13,133 nt of DNA. Origin: CAZJTL01 sp964548905. GTDB lineage: Bacteria; Cyanobacteriota; Cyanobacteriia; Cyanobacteriales; Xenococcaceae. Location of the stretch: the NCBI GenBank assembly GCA_964548905.1, contig CAZJTL010000148.1, positions 1 through 13,133 of the forward strand, given 5' to 3'. This document shows positions 1-6,422 of the stretch, piece after piece (position 1 is the stretch's first letter; each line of letters opens with the position of its first letter). The position numbers were made by a program, and so were the translations under genes. The notes beneath the pieces were generated by a model. It did no database searches, had not been told where the DNA came from, and saw only the letters and a program-made list of their open reading frames with translations.

Positions 1-137
1 ATGAAGATGAGAAGTATGAATTAATTTCCCTCAGACTTCACCCGAAAGTCCTAGCGTGGGCGAGAGAAGAAGCCCAAAAAAGAGGCATTGGCTATCAAAC
101 AATTATTAATGAGATACTGCTAGAGCGAATTAGCTGA
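1..137 (+). CDS. CopG/BrnA-like antitoxin, C-terminal part (5' truncated by window edge)
   Basis: The reading frame enters from the left edge (first full codon at 3) and ends at TGA 135-137, giving 44 visible residues. They contain ISLRLHPKVLAWAREEAQ followed by RGIGYQTIINEILL, a ribbon-helix-helix pattern: a short beta strand, then two helices with the 'GxGYQTxIN' turn. This is typical of CopG/BrnA-type antitoxins, which bind their own operator as dimers and neutralise a partner ribonuclease toxin. In BrnT-BrnA pairs the toxin gene lies just upstream, so the partner would be outside the window. The gene converges on the hicBA pair; its stop is 20 bp from the end of hicA, with a HIP1 octamer between them. 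The family call is good; the exact subfamily and the missing N-terminus cannot be judged. Confidence 0.7.
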   Translation, partial: EDEKYELISLRLHPKVLAWAREEAQKRGIGYQTIINEILLERIS

Positions 138-157
138 TAGAGTGCGATCGCTTTATA

Positions 158-383
158 TCATAACAGGGACTTAAACTCTTCACGGGTTATCTGGCAATCG
201 CGCAGTATTTGTGCTAACAAACCTCGACCAATCGTTTCACCAGAATGGACACCGAACCACTGTTCGACGACCATCATCATGGATCAAAATATGATCACTT
301 CCACGCACTCTAGCAACTTCAAAACCTATTTTACCAAGTGCTGCTATGACTTCGCGTCCTGTTAAACTTGGCAGTTGGCTCAT
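158..383 (-). pseudogene. hicA: HicA-type mRNA interferase toxin, frameshifted
   Basis: HicA toxins are small dsRBD-fold ribonucleases that cleave mRNA during translation. Starting at ATG 383-381, the protein reads MSQLPSLTGREVIAALGKIG, then a GSDHILIHDDGRRTVV segment with the active-site histidine region, and stops at TGA 239-237 after 48 residues ending RCPFW. The missing end of the family is intact in the next frame: VHSGETIGRGLLAQIL then RDCQITREEFKSLL, ending at TGA 160-158. Four bases (254-251) occupy the place of one codon, so a single-base insertion, or a sequencing error, splits a gene of otherwise normal length (about 75 codons). Its ATG overlaps the hicB stop as ATGA, so the two are translationally coupled. 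The truncated product lacks the HSGExIGRGLL segment and is probably non-toxic. Confidence 0.85.
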
Positions 384-592
384 ACTTCAACCGCAACTCG
401 TTGAACACCCACAAAATCTAACGACTCCTGTTCTTTCTCAAATTCCAAACAGAGTTGGATAGCTTCTCGGATACGTTCCATCAACTCATCTAAAGATTTG
501 GCTTGTGTATGACATCCTGCAAGAGTAGGTACGGAAGCGACAAAGTAGCCATCTGCATCTCGCTCGATAATCACATTAAATTCTCGCTTCAT
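380..592 (-). CDS. hicB: HicB-type antitoxin, short form
   Basis: This 70-residue protein has the HicB partial RNase-H fold: FNVIIERDADGYFVASVPTL, then AGCHTQAKSLDELMERIREA and a following helix. HicB antitoxins bind and block HicA. This one is the short form, ending soon after the fold with no visible C-terminal helix-turn-helix or ribbon-helix-helix DNA-binding domain, so direct autorepression by this protein alone is doubtful. It is the first gene of a hicB-hicA operon and overlaps hicA by four bases (ATGA). The reading frame has no frameshift, in contrast to its partner. No convincing -35/-10 pair is visible upstream (593-686). Confidence 0.88.
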   Translation of the reverse strand: MKREFNVIIERDADGYFVASVPTLAGCHTQAKSLDELMERIREAIQLCLEFEKEQESLDFVGVQRVAVEV

Positions 593-686
593 GATTATTT
601 GCTTTTGATTTTTATTTCATTCTCTCACGATTACAAGAATGCACCTCGCTTTTGGCGCGATCGCCTGAGTAATCTAACTACTATCC

Positions 687-1112
687 TTATTCAGGTATAA
701 AAATTCTCTCAAACGGTTGTTTGCGATAACGTCGGTAGATATCGAAATCACTATCTAAAGTAGCGATCGCACTAATGTCTAACCGTTCTGAAATGGCAAT
801 TAAACTTAAATCGGCAAAATCTCCTGGCAAGTCTGCATATTGACCATTTAGTTCGGCAATGCGAGTGAAATCCTGCGGCACTAGAGGTACACATTCGTAA
901 AGTTCCTTTGCCAGATCCAACAAAAATTCATTTTGAGTCCGCCAATTAGAACTGAGTAACCACATAACCTCCGTCACACAGCTATGAGTAGTAATTAATC
1001 GACTAGTACAACCTTCTAAAAAGCGACAAACTTGCAGGTGATAGTTGTCGGCAGCACTGTAATAAGCGGTTAAAATCCCACTATCGATTAGGGTAAGGGG
1101 ATGATAAGTCAT
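687..1112 (-). CDS. PIN-domain ribonuclease toxin (VapC-like)
   Basis: This 141-residue protein has PIN-domain architecture. The acidic residues that bind the catalytic Mg2+/Mn2+ are visible in order: D10 (TLIDSGIL), E48 (SCVTEVMWLL), D101 with nearby D98 (PGDFADLSLIAISERL), and D120/D122 (IATLDSDFDIYRRY). PIN toxins are endoribonucleases that typically attack tRNA or rRNA and are held inactive by the antitoxin encoded beside them. Here the upstream gene is a ribbon-helix-helix protein and the two overlap by four bases (ATGA, 1112-1109), the usual order of antitoxin first, toxin second. All key acidic residues are present and the length is normal, so the toxin looks intact. The RNA target cannot be predicted from the sequence. 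Confidence 0.87.
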   Translation of the reverse strand: MTYHPLTLIDSGILTAYYSAADNYHLQVCRFLEGCTSRLITTHSCVTEVMWLLSSNWRTQNEFLLDLAKELYECVPLVPQDFTRIAELNGQYADLPGDFADLSLIAISERLDISAIATLDSDFDIYRRYRKQPFERIFIPE

Positions 1113-1366
1113 GAGTGCCGATGCTTGAGATAATCAGCGATCGCTTGTTTTCTTGTCCCTCGTTCCGACAAGTCAGGGGGTGCATCCTGTAAGAGATGTT
1201 GAGGATGTCCCCCTCGTCTTTCCACAAACGTCCTATCTAACTTGAGAGTTAACCATCGTTCCTTGATCAGGCGTTTAATTAGTTCACTGCGGTTTATATT
1301 TCCTTCGTGACTTAGGATATCCGCTAATTGTTGCTCGGTTTCAGAATCTAATCTTACAGATAGCAT
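1109..1366 (-). CDS. Ribbon-helix-helix antitoxin partner of the PIN toxin
   Basis: The chosen start, ATG 1366-1364, gives an 85-residue protein beginning MLSVRLDSETEQQLADIL and continuing with NINRSELIKRLIKERWL. That is a beta strand plus two helices, as in CopG/Arc-type DNA-binding domains (residues 1-40), followed by a polar tail (about 41-85) that would wrap the PIN toxin. A longer frame opens at TTG 1408, but a TATAAT box at 1403-1398 lies inside that extension, so the shorter form is more likely. The stop overlaps the toxin start (ATGA). Such antitoxins usually repress their own operon as a complex with the toxin; this is known for the family and not shown here. No clear ribosome binding site precedes the start. 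The upstream bases are a small direct repeat of ATACAAGTA type. Confidence 0.78.
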   Translation of the reverse strand: MLSVRLDSETEQQLADILSHEGNINRSELIKRLIKERWLTLKLDRTFVERRGGHPQHLLQDAPPDLSERGTRKQAIADYLKHRHS

Positions 1367-1397
1367 TACTTGTATTACTTGTATGACGCATACAGCA

Positions 1398-1403
1398 ATT
1401 ATA
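1398..1403 (-). promoter_or_regulatory. Candidate -10 box for the antitoxin/PIN operon
   Basis: On the minus strand the hexamer reads TATAAT, 31 bases upstream of the chosen ATG (1366), which would give a leader of about 25 nt. No good -35 is found at 1421-1426 (GCGCGA, inside a HIP1 site), so an activator or an alternative sigma factor may be needed. Evidence is the perfect -10 and its position only. Confidence 0.35.
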
Positions 1404-1512
1404 GCCAATTTGAATAGCGATCGCGCTTTTTATCGATACAGTATTCTATTTCGAGAAATACTACCTAAAGACTTTCTTAGCTTTCAGTCTGAACGAAAAA
1501 TTTGCGCCACCA

Positions 1513-1518
1513 TATAAT
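1513..1518 (+). promoter_or_regulatory. Candidate -10 box for sdhA
   Basis: A perfect TATAAT sits 30 bases before the sdhA ATG (1548). The -35 position (about 1490-1495, TGAACG) matches poorly. It lies in the 180-bp spacer between the divergent antitoxin/PIN operon and sdhA. The spacer shows no other structure, and no clear Shine-Dalgarno precedes the ATG (CCCAAAG only). Confidence 0.35.
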
Positions 1519-1547
1519 AAGCACTCACTAATTCCAAAAGCCCAAAG

Positions 1548-3275
1548 ATGAGAGAACACGATGTAATTATAGTTGGCGGAGGCTTGGCAGGCTGCCGCGC
1601 TGCGCTAGAAATCAAACGCACCGATCCTCGTTTAAATGTAGCCATTGTCGCTAAAACCCATCCAATTCGTTCTCATTCCGTCGCCGCACAGGGAGGAATT
1701 GCCGCCACTCTAAATAATGTCGATCGAGAAGATAGTTGGGAAGCACACGCATTCGATACGGTTAAAGGTTCAGACTATCTAGCCGATCAAGATGCAGTGG
1801 AAATTCTTACCAAAGAAGCCCCAGATGTAATTATCGATCTCGAACATATGGGGGTATTATTTTCTCGTCTCCCTGATGGTAGGATTGCTCAACGGGCTTT
1901 TGGCGGACACGCCTACAGAAGAACTTGTTATGCAGCAGATAAAACTGGTCATGCCATCTTACACGAATTAGTCAGCAATTTGCGTCGTAACGGGGTAGAA
2001 ATATACGAAGAATGGTATGTGATGCAACTCATTCTCGAAGAAGGAGAGGCTAAAGGCTTAGTCATGTATCATATTGCTGATGGCAAGATTGAGATAGTTC
2101 GCGCTAAAGTTGTGATGTTCGCTACGGGTGGATACGGCAGGACTTACAATACTACCTCTAATGATTTTGCTTCTACTGGCGATGGTTTGGCGATGTCGGC
2201 GGCGGCGGGAATTCCTTTAGAAGATATGGAATTCGTCCAATTTCATCCCACGGGTTTGTACCCAGTGGGAGTCTTAATTTCCGAAGCAGTACGTGGTGAA
2301 GGTGCTTATCTAATTAATAGTGAAGGCAAGCGCTTCATGGAGAATTACGCCCCCAGTCGGATGGAATTAGCACCTCGCGATATTACATCTCGTGCAATTA
2401 CCTTAGAAATCCGTGCGGGAAGAGGAATTAATCGCGATGGTAGTGCGGGAGGACCCTTTGTCTATTTAGATTTACGCCACATGGGCAAAGAAAAAATTAT
2501 GAGTCGGGTTCCCTTTGCTTGGGAGGAGGCACACCGCTTAGTAGGAGTTGATGCTGTTTACGAACCTATGCCCGTTCGTCCTACGGTTCACTATTGTATG
2601 GGAGGTATTCCCGTTAATACTGATGGCAGGGTACGACGTAGTGCTGAGGCTTTAACTGAAGGTTTTTTTGCGGCGGGTGAATGTGCTTGTGTTTCTGTGC
2701 ATGGTGCCAATCGTTTGGGTAGTAATTCTCTTCTAGAATGTGTGGTTTATGGTAGAAGAGTTGGTGCAGCGATCGCCCAATATGTAAAAGATAGAAAAAT
2801 GCCTCAGTTTAATGCTGAATCTTATCTTAATACAGCTCGCGATCGCTTGCAAAGTTTACTCGAACAACCAGGAACAATTCGCATCGGTCAATTACGTCAA
2901 GAATTTCAAGATTGCATGACCGAACATTGTGGTGTCTTTCGCACAGAAACGACTATGCAAGAGGGATTGGCTAAGGTACAGCAATGGAAGCAAAAGTACC
3001 AACAAATTTATTTAGATGACAAGGATACCTGTTGGAATACAGAAATAATTGAAGCCCTAGAATTACAAAATCTGGCGATCGTGGGTGAAACAATCCTCAC
3101 TTCGGCACTAAACCGTAAAGAGAGTCGAGGCGCACATTCGCGAGAAGATTTTACCCAACGAGACGATCCTAATTTTCTCAAGCACACCCTAGCTTATTAT
3201 TCACCTCTGGGAATTGATATCGACTATATGCCAGTTGTCATCAATCGATTTGAACCACAGGAAAGGAAGTATTGA
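1548..3275 (+). CDS. sdhA: Succinate dehydrogenase / fumarate reductase flavoprotein subunit
   Basis: SdhA oxidises succinate to fumarate and passes electrons through an iron-sulfur partner (SdhB) to the quinone pool; in cyanobacteria it is mainly thylakoid-associated and feeds plastoquinone. The 575-residue length fits the family. Visible signatures are the FAD dinucleotide fold VIIVGGGLAG (residues 6-15), the histidine of RSHSVAAQGG (H43) that carries covalent FAD in the family, and the active-site residues H233 (QFHPTG), R277 (LAPRDITSRA), H348 (RPTVHYCMGG) and R389 (GANRLGSNSL). The C-terminal capping region ends in IDYMPVVINRFEPQERKY, a recognisable family end. sdhB is not adjacent, as is common in cyanobacteria where sdh genes are dispersed. 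The gene stands alone between divergent toxin-antitoxin genes and the convergent carotenoid pair. No damage is visible. Confidence 0.96.
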   Translation: MREHDVIIVGGGLAGCRAALEIKRTDPRLNVAIVAKTHPIRSHSVAAQGGIAATLNNVDREDSWEAHAFDTVKGSDYLADQDAVEILTKEAPDVIIDLEHMGVLFSRLPDGRIAQRAFGGHAYRRTCYAADKTGHAILHELVSNLRRNGVEIYEEWYVMQLILEEGEAKGLVMYHIADGKIEIVRAKVVMFATGGYGRTYNTTSNDFASTGDGLAMSAAAGIPLEDMEFVQFHPTGLYPVGVLISEAVRGEGAYLINSEGKRFMENYAPSRMELAPRDITSRAITLEIRAGRGINRDGSAGGPFVYLDLRHMGKEKIMSRVPFAWEEAHRLVGVDAVYEPMPVRPTVHYCMGGIPVNTDGRVRRSAEALTEGFFAAGECACVSVHGANRLGSNSLLECVVYGRRVGAAIAQYVKDRKMPQFNAESYLNTARDRLQSLLEQPGTIRIGQLRQEFQDCMTEHCGVFRTETTMQEGLAKVQQWKQKYQQIYLDDKDTCWNTEIIEALELQNLAIVGETILTSALNRKESRGAHSREDFTQRDDPNFLKHTLAYYSPLGIDIDYMPVVINRFEPQERKY

Positions 3276-3350
3276 AGATGATATAGATGAGGTGAGCATT
3301 TGAGGAGGTGATGAGGTAATGGGATGATTGGATAAATCTAGACCAAGATC

Positions 3351-3806
3351 TCAAGAATTTGGATTTTGTTGTTTAACTTTAAGAGCATAAGCTCGAAATC
3401 TTTCCAAATCTGCTTGAACGGTCGATTCAACTATTCTTCCTAAAAATAGATTATCCATTAGTTGTCCAAGAATACCTGGAATACCATAACCAAAAGTCAT
3501 TTTGACGATACTACTACCATGGCGATCGTAAAAACGAATCGCACCTCGGTTTGGTAGTCCATCAACAGATTCCCACTGGATAATTTGATGGGGAACAACT
3601 TTGACGATTCTCGATAGCCAGCTAAATTGAAAAGCACCACTAGCTAGCTTCCAACGGGATAATTCAGGATTATCTTCGAGAATGCTAACCGATTCAATCC
3701 ATTTCATCCAATTGGGCATTTGTTCGAGATCTGACCAGAGATTCCACACTAGATCGATCGGGACTTCAACTTCAACTTGTACGGTATGTTCGAGCCAATC
3801 TGTCAT
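3351..3806 (-). CDS. SRPBCC (START-like, polyketide cyclase/dehydrase) family protein downstream of crtQ
   Basis: This 151-residue protein starts TVQVEVEVPIDLVWNLWSDL, then EQMPNWMKWIESVSIL, the N-terminal strand and helix signature of the SRPBCC/COQ10-like fold. A middle section of beta strands (about residues 50-110) leads to a long C-terminal helix VESTVQADLERFRAYALKV. The fold forms a deep hydrophobic cavity that binds lipids or polyketides. No signal peptide or membrane segment is seen. It lies downstream of crtQ on the same strand after a 200-bp repeat-filled spacer. From memory, a gene of this family commonly sits beside crtQ in cyanobacteria, which suggests a role in carrying or presenting a carotenoid or isoprenoid. 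That role is inference; the substrate is unknown. No Shine-Dalgarno is visible, because the start is preceded directly by the tandem repeats. It converges with sdhA over a 75-bp spacer without a clear terminator. Confidence 0.85.
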   Translation of the reverse strand: MTDWLEHTVQVEVEVPIDLVWNLWSDLEQMPNWMKWIESVSILEDNPELSRWKLASGAFQFSWLSRIVKVVPHQIIQWESVDGLPNRGAIRFYDRHGSSIVKMTFGYGIPGILGQLMDNLFLGRIVESTVQADLERFRAYALKVKQQNPNS

Positions 3807-3811
3807 TAATT

Positions 3812-3900
3812 TAGGGACTAGGGATTAGGGGCTAGGGGCTAGGGATTAGGGGAGAGGGGGAGCAGGGGAGCAGGGGAGAGGGGGAGACTGGAGGACGGGG
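3812..3900. repeat. G-rich heptamer-like tandem repeats (AGGGATT/AGGGGCT, then GGGGAGCA)
   Basis: From 3813 the plus strand reads as about five consecutive 7-mers of the form AGGG(A/G)(C/T)T, followed by GGGGAGCA-type octamers and other purine-rich units up to about 3900. These are degenerate short tandemly repeated repetitive (STRR) sequences as known from cyanobacteria. They lie immediately upstream of the SRPBCC start, so on the transcript the leader would be C-rich (CCCTAGC, CCCTAAT). Confidence 0.8.
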
Positions 3901-3906
3901 AGAAAC

Positions 3907-3940
3907 CAAGTAGCAAGTAGCGAGTAGCAAGTAGCAAGTA
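3907..3940. repeat. STRR array of AGTAGCA heptamers
   Basis: About 4.5 copies of a 7-bp unit, AGTAGCA with one AGTAGCG variant, run in tandem and end in a run of A's. This is the second of three different heptamer arrays packed into the crtQ-SRPBCC spacer. Confidence 0.85.
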
Positions 3941-3977
3941 AAAAAACTTCAGACTGTCTTACTTTAGACTTTAAATT

Positions 3978-4008
3978 CCTTCTGCCTTCTGCCTTCTGCC
4001 TTCTGCCT
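3978..4008. repeat. STRR array of CCTTCTG heptamers abutting the crtQ stop codon
   Basis: Four perfect copies of CCTTCTG plus CCT run to 4008 and overlap two bases of the crtQ stop codon (4007-4009, TAG on the minus strand). The repeat therefore begins exactly where the gene ends. Insertion or slippage at the gene boundary is a simple explanation. Confidence 0.9.
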
Positions 4009-5476
4009 ACACTCCTACTGATTGCTGAAAACTGAGGGTCGATCGCTTGACGCTTGCTAAAATCTCTTTTGCTGCGCTGTAACCAGAAATGGTAGCTCCT
4101 TCCATACTATCTATATAGTCTTGTTGGGTGTAGCTTCCTGCTAGGAAAAAGTTAGAGATAGGAGTTTTTTGAGGTGGACGGTAGAGATCCATGCCAGGTG
4201 CTTCGCGATAGAGAGATTGAGCTAATTTGACTACGCTATACCAAGTCATGTTTAATTCTCTGGAAGAGGGGAAGAGTTTATGAACTTGTTTGAGAACGTG
4301 TTGTGCGATCGCTTCGTTACTTTCTTTGATAAATGGATCGCCAGGGGTTAATACTAATTGCATTAATGAACCTTGTCCTGCTTGATAGTAATCTGCTGGC
4401 GAACTTAAGGCTAAATCGGAGAAACAGGAAAAATCAGCATCAGCAGTATACAGTAAATTATCAATCCCTGCTGCTTCTTGTAGTTGTTTGCGTCGTTCGG
4501 GGTCGTTTAATTCTGTCACCCAACCGTCAAAACGTAATTGCACGGTAGCAACGGGTACGGTATCTAGTTTGTAAATATTGTCAAATTCTGACCATTTACG
4601 CCATGGTTGTGGCAATAATCTTTGAATTCCAGGTACATCGGTAGCACAAACATAGGCATCAGCAACGATCGTCTCTTCTTTTTCGCCGTCAGCAATTACT
4701 AATCCTGTAACTTTAGTTTGTTCGACCTCCTCGAATAAAATTTCTCTGACTCTGCGTCTGGTGTAGATTTTTGCGCCTCGTTTTTCTAGATATTCAACGA
4801 TCGGTTTGTGCAGATATTTGTGGGGAGAACCTTCTAACATTCTTAATACTGATGCTTCCGTTTTCGCTGCGAAAAATTGGAAGATAGTTAGCATACAACG
4901 AGCAGAAATATTTTCGGTATCGATGAAACCTAAAGCATAGGCGATCGGATTCCACATGCGCTTGAGACTACCATCATTTCCACCGTGTTGGCGAAACCAA
5001 TCAGCAAAGCTAATTGAATCAAGAGCGCGAATTTGTTTCATCGCCCCTTCAAAGTCTACCAAGCCTCTGACAATCGGACTAGTTCCTAATGCTAGAGAAT
5101 TAGCTAGTTTATCGATCGAGGAGAGTTGATTCGTAGTAAAGAATGCTTTTAAACCGTGAAATGGTGCGCCAATGGGAAAACGAAAATCTAACTCCCCTGT
5201 TTTCCCACCTTCGTTGATGAAGATATGAGTGTGTTCCTTGAGACGTAGATTATCGATCGCGCCTACTTTTCTCATCAATTGAAAAAGATTGTAGTAGCAA
5301 CCAAAAAAGACGTGCAATCCCATTTCGATATGATGGCCATCTGCGTCTACCCAGCTACCAACCTTACCACCTACAAAAGGACGAGATTCAAAGATTTCTA
5401 CATCCCAACCAGCATCAGCTAAGTCAATGGCACAAGCCATTCCTGCTAATCCTGCACCTACGATCGCGACACGCAT
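4007..5476 (-). CDS. crtQ: Zeta-carotene desaturase, plant-type
   Basis: CrtQ (Zds) introduces two double bonds into zeta-carotene to give (pro)lycopene, using FAD and passing electrons to plastoquinone; it acts at photosynthetic membranes after phytoene desaturase. The 489-residue protein opens with the FAD-binding fold VAIVGAGLAGMACAIDLADA (residues 3-22) and the ESRPFVGGK continuation (30-38). It has the family's HIEMGLHVFFGCYYNLFQLM segment and the WNPIAYALGFI region, and ends with the desaturase FAD motif NFFLAGSYTQQDYIDSMEGA (about 442-461). This is the plant/cyanobacterial desaturase, unrelated to bacterial CrtI in detail. The likely downstream partner on the same strand is the SRPBCC gene. 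The upstream side carries a 46-bp element that is repeated 218 bp further out. The start at ATG 5476 fits the FAD fold; no strong Shine-Dalgarno is seen. The gene looks intact. Confidence 0.95.
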   Translation of the reverse strand: MRVAIVGAGLAGMACAIDLADAGWDVEIFESRPFVGGKVGSWVDADGHHIEMGLHVFFGCYYNLFQLMRKVGAIDNLRLKEHTHIFINEGGKTGELDFRFPIGAPFHGLKAFFTTNQLSSIDKLANSLALGTSPIVRGLVDFEGAMKQIRALDSISFADWFRQHGGNDGSLKRMWNPIAYALGFIDTENISARCMLTIFQFFAAKTEASVLRMLEGSPHKYLHKPIVEYLEKRGAKIYTRRRVREILFEEVEQTKVTGLVIADGEKEETIVADAYVCATDVPGIQRLLPQPWRKWSEFDNIYKLDTVPVATVQLRFDGWVTELNDPERRKQLQEAAGIDNLLYTADADFSCFSDLALSSPADYYQAGQGSLMQLVLTPGDPFIKESNEAIAQHVLKQVHKLFPSSRELNMTWYSVVKLAQSLYREAPGMDLYRPPQKTPISNFFLAGSYTQQDYIDSMEGATISGYSAAKEILASVKRSTLSFQQSVGV

Positions 5477-5483
5477 TTTGATC

Positions 5484-5529
5484 TATACTTCTAAATTTCT
5501 TCACATATTGTAATAGATAGAGAGGACAG
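5484..5529. repeat. Direct repeat copy A, immediately upstream of crtQ
   Basis: This 46-bp element begins TATACTTCTAAATTTCTTCA and ends AGAGAGGACAG on the plus strand. It matches copy B at 5702-5747 in about 40 of 46 positions in the same orientation. It starts 8 bp from the crtQ start codon, so read on the minus strand it forms the crtQ leader (TTACAATATGTGAAGAAA, then TTAGAAGTATAG). Confidence 0.75.
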
Positions 5530-5701
5530 AATATTCAATTATCAAATATTCATCTATGCTCTAGGTAGGCTTGTGTCGGAAGATTGAAACCATGCCCTTC
5601 GTCTTTCAGCCAATTGGCGGAGGTCTTAGATCCAAGGGTTAAGAGATAATACTGTTAAGAGTTTTCTCCAACATCTGCATTCGCGATACTCTTTATTTGT
5701 T

Positions 5702-5747
5702 TATACTTCTAAGTTTCTTCACACCTTGTCATAGATTGAGAAGACAG
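5702..5747. repeat. Direct repeat copy B, 218 bp upstream of copy A
   Basis: It matches copy A in about 40 of 46 positions. The core GTGAAGAAA, one variable base, TTAGAAGTATA (minus strand) is conserved in both. No gene starts just after this copy on the minus strand, so it is either a duplicated regulatory region or a dispersed short repeat. Confidence 0.72.
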
Positions 5748-5858
5748 TTGCTTAATTTGACAGATAAGGTCAATTAAAATCCATCAAAAATTTCGATACG
5801 ATTGCTTACAATAATTTCGGCTTGAACTAACCTAAAATTGGAAGCAAAGTGGGAAGAC

Positions 5859-5954
5859 ATGGAAAAAAAAGAAGCAATCTCTAAATTTTTTTCAGCTTTC
5901 TTCTTGATTTTTTGCACACTATTTACTAGCATTATGGTTAATTGCTTCTTCTGA
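5859..5954 (+). CDS. Possible 31-residue single-pass membrane peptide
   Basis: ATG 5859 to TGA 5952-5954 encodes a charged head (MEKKEAISK) followed by a hydrophobic stretch FFSAFFLIFCTLFTSIMV and NCFF. That is the pattern expected of a small single-span inner-membrane protein, or of a signal-peptide remnant. A GGGAAG sequence about 3-8 bases upstream of the ATG could be a weak ribosome binding site. An AT-rich inverted repeat follows 35 bp after the stop and might end a short transcript. I recognise no family. The frame is short and in AT-rich DNA, where a hydrophobic Phe/Ile-rich peptide can arise by chance, so this is only a candidate. Confidence 0.3.
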   Translation: MEKKEAISKFFSAFFLIFCTLFTSIMVNCFF

Positions 5955-5988
5955 CAAAATAATTAAACTATATCTCTTGCTACTTTTT

Positions 5989-6029
5989 TAGATAATAAAT
6001 TAATTTAATCTAAAAATTAATATTATCTA
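5989..6029. repeat. AT-rich inverted repeat
   Basis: The left arm TAGATAATAAATTAATTT and the right arm AAAATTAATATTATCTA can pair over about 16 bp with a small bulge around a 6-nt loop. It lacks a following T-run on the plus strand. It could be a weak terminator for the small upstream frame or a protein-binding palindrome. Confidence 0.45.
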
Positions 6030-6331
6030 CTAGCCTGTGAAATTGCTCGATAACCGTATTTAGCTATGTCCAGAACTAAGATCGAACCGCTCCGTTCTTG
6101 ATGTAAAAGACTAGCTGTTTGCCGTAGATTGAAGATCGAAAAATGATCGAGGTTAAGAGAAAAGCAAGACCTTATTCACCAAGCAGCACAATTTATAGCC
6201 AACCAAGCAGGTTCAATTGAAAACATAACCTGAAAATAAGAGTATCCAACCTAAAAATCTCTGGAATTATGAGAGATTTGATTAGTTGCAACCTTTATAA
6301 GTTTAAGCTTTCTTTTCTACAAAGACGGTTA

Positions 6332-6347
6332 ATGGTCTTCTGACCAT
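6332..6347. repeat. Perfect short hairpin upstream of the synthase
   Basis: ATGGTC, a TTCT loop and GACCAT form a perfect 6-bp stem, extendable with one mismatch through flanking TTA/AAA bases. There is no T-run on the plus strand. Its role is unknown; an operator or a leader hairpin are both possible. Confidence 0.4.
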
Positions 6348-6364
6348 AAAACTAGATTGGGATG

Positions 6365-6392
6365 TTGATTACTATATCTATTCTACTAAATA
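6365..6392 (+). promoter_or_regulatory. Candidate sigma70-type promoter for the synthase
   Basis: TTGATT (6365-6370) and TAAATA (6387-6392) are 16 bp apart and lie about 230 bp before the synthase start. Both are imperfect matches in AT-rich DNA. The inverted repeat at 6383-6422 overlaps the -10, which would suit a repressor site if the promoter is real. Confidence 0.25.
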
Positions 6393-6422
6393 TTAGAGTC
6401 TAGAAATGTAAACATTTAGTAG
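6383..6422. repeat. Nested inverted repeats (CTACTAAAT / ATTTAGTAG and AAATGT / ACATTT)
   Basis: CTACTAAAT (6383-6391) is perfectly complementary in reverse to ATTTAGTAG (6414-6422). Inside the right part lies a second perfect palindrome, AAATGT-AA-ACATTT (6404-6417). The two overlap and cannot fold together, suggesting either alternative RNA structures or a DNA-binding dyad. The NtcA consensus GTA-N8-TAC is not met. Confidence 0.45.

Noticed and set aside
503..700. 65-codon plus-strand frame over hicB and its upstream region
   Set aside because: Antisense to hicB for a third of its length, with no family match and no ribosome binding site.
6138..6231. Short plus-strand frames reading IEVKRKARPYSPSS or HQAAQFIANQAGSIENIT
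   Set aside because: Fewer than 30 codons, the second without a start codon, and no family recognised; left as noncoding.
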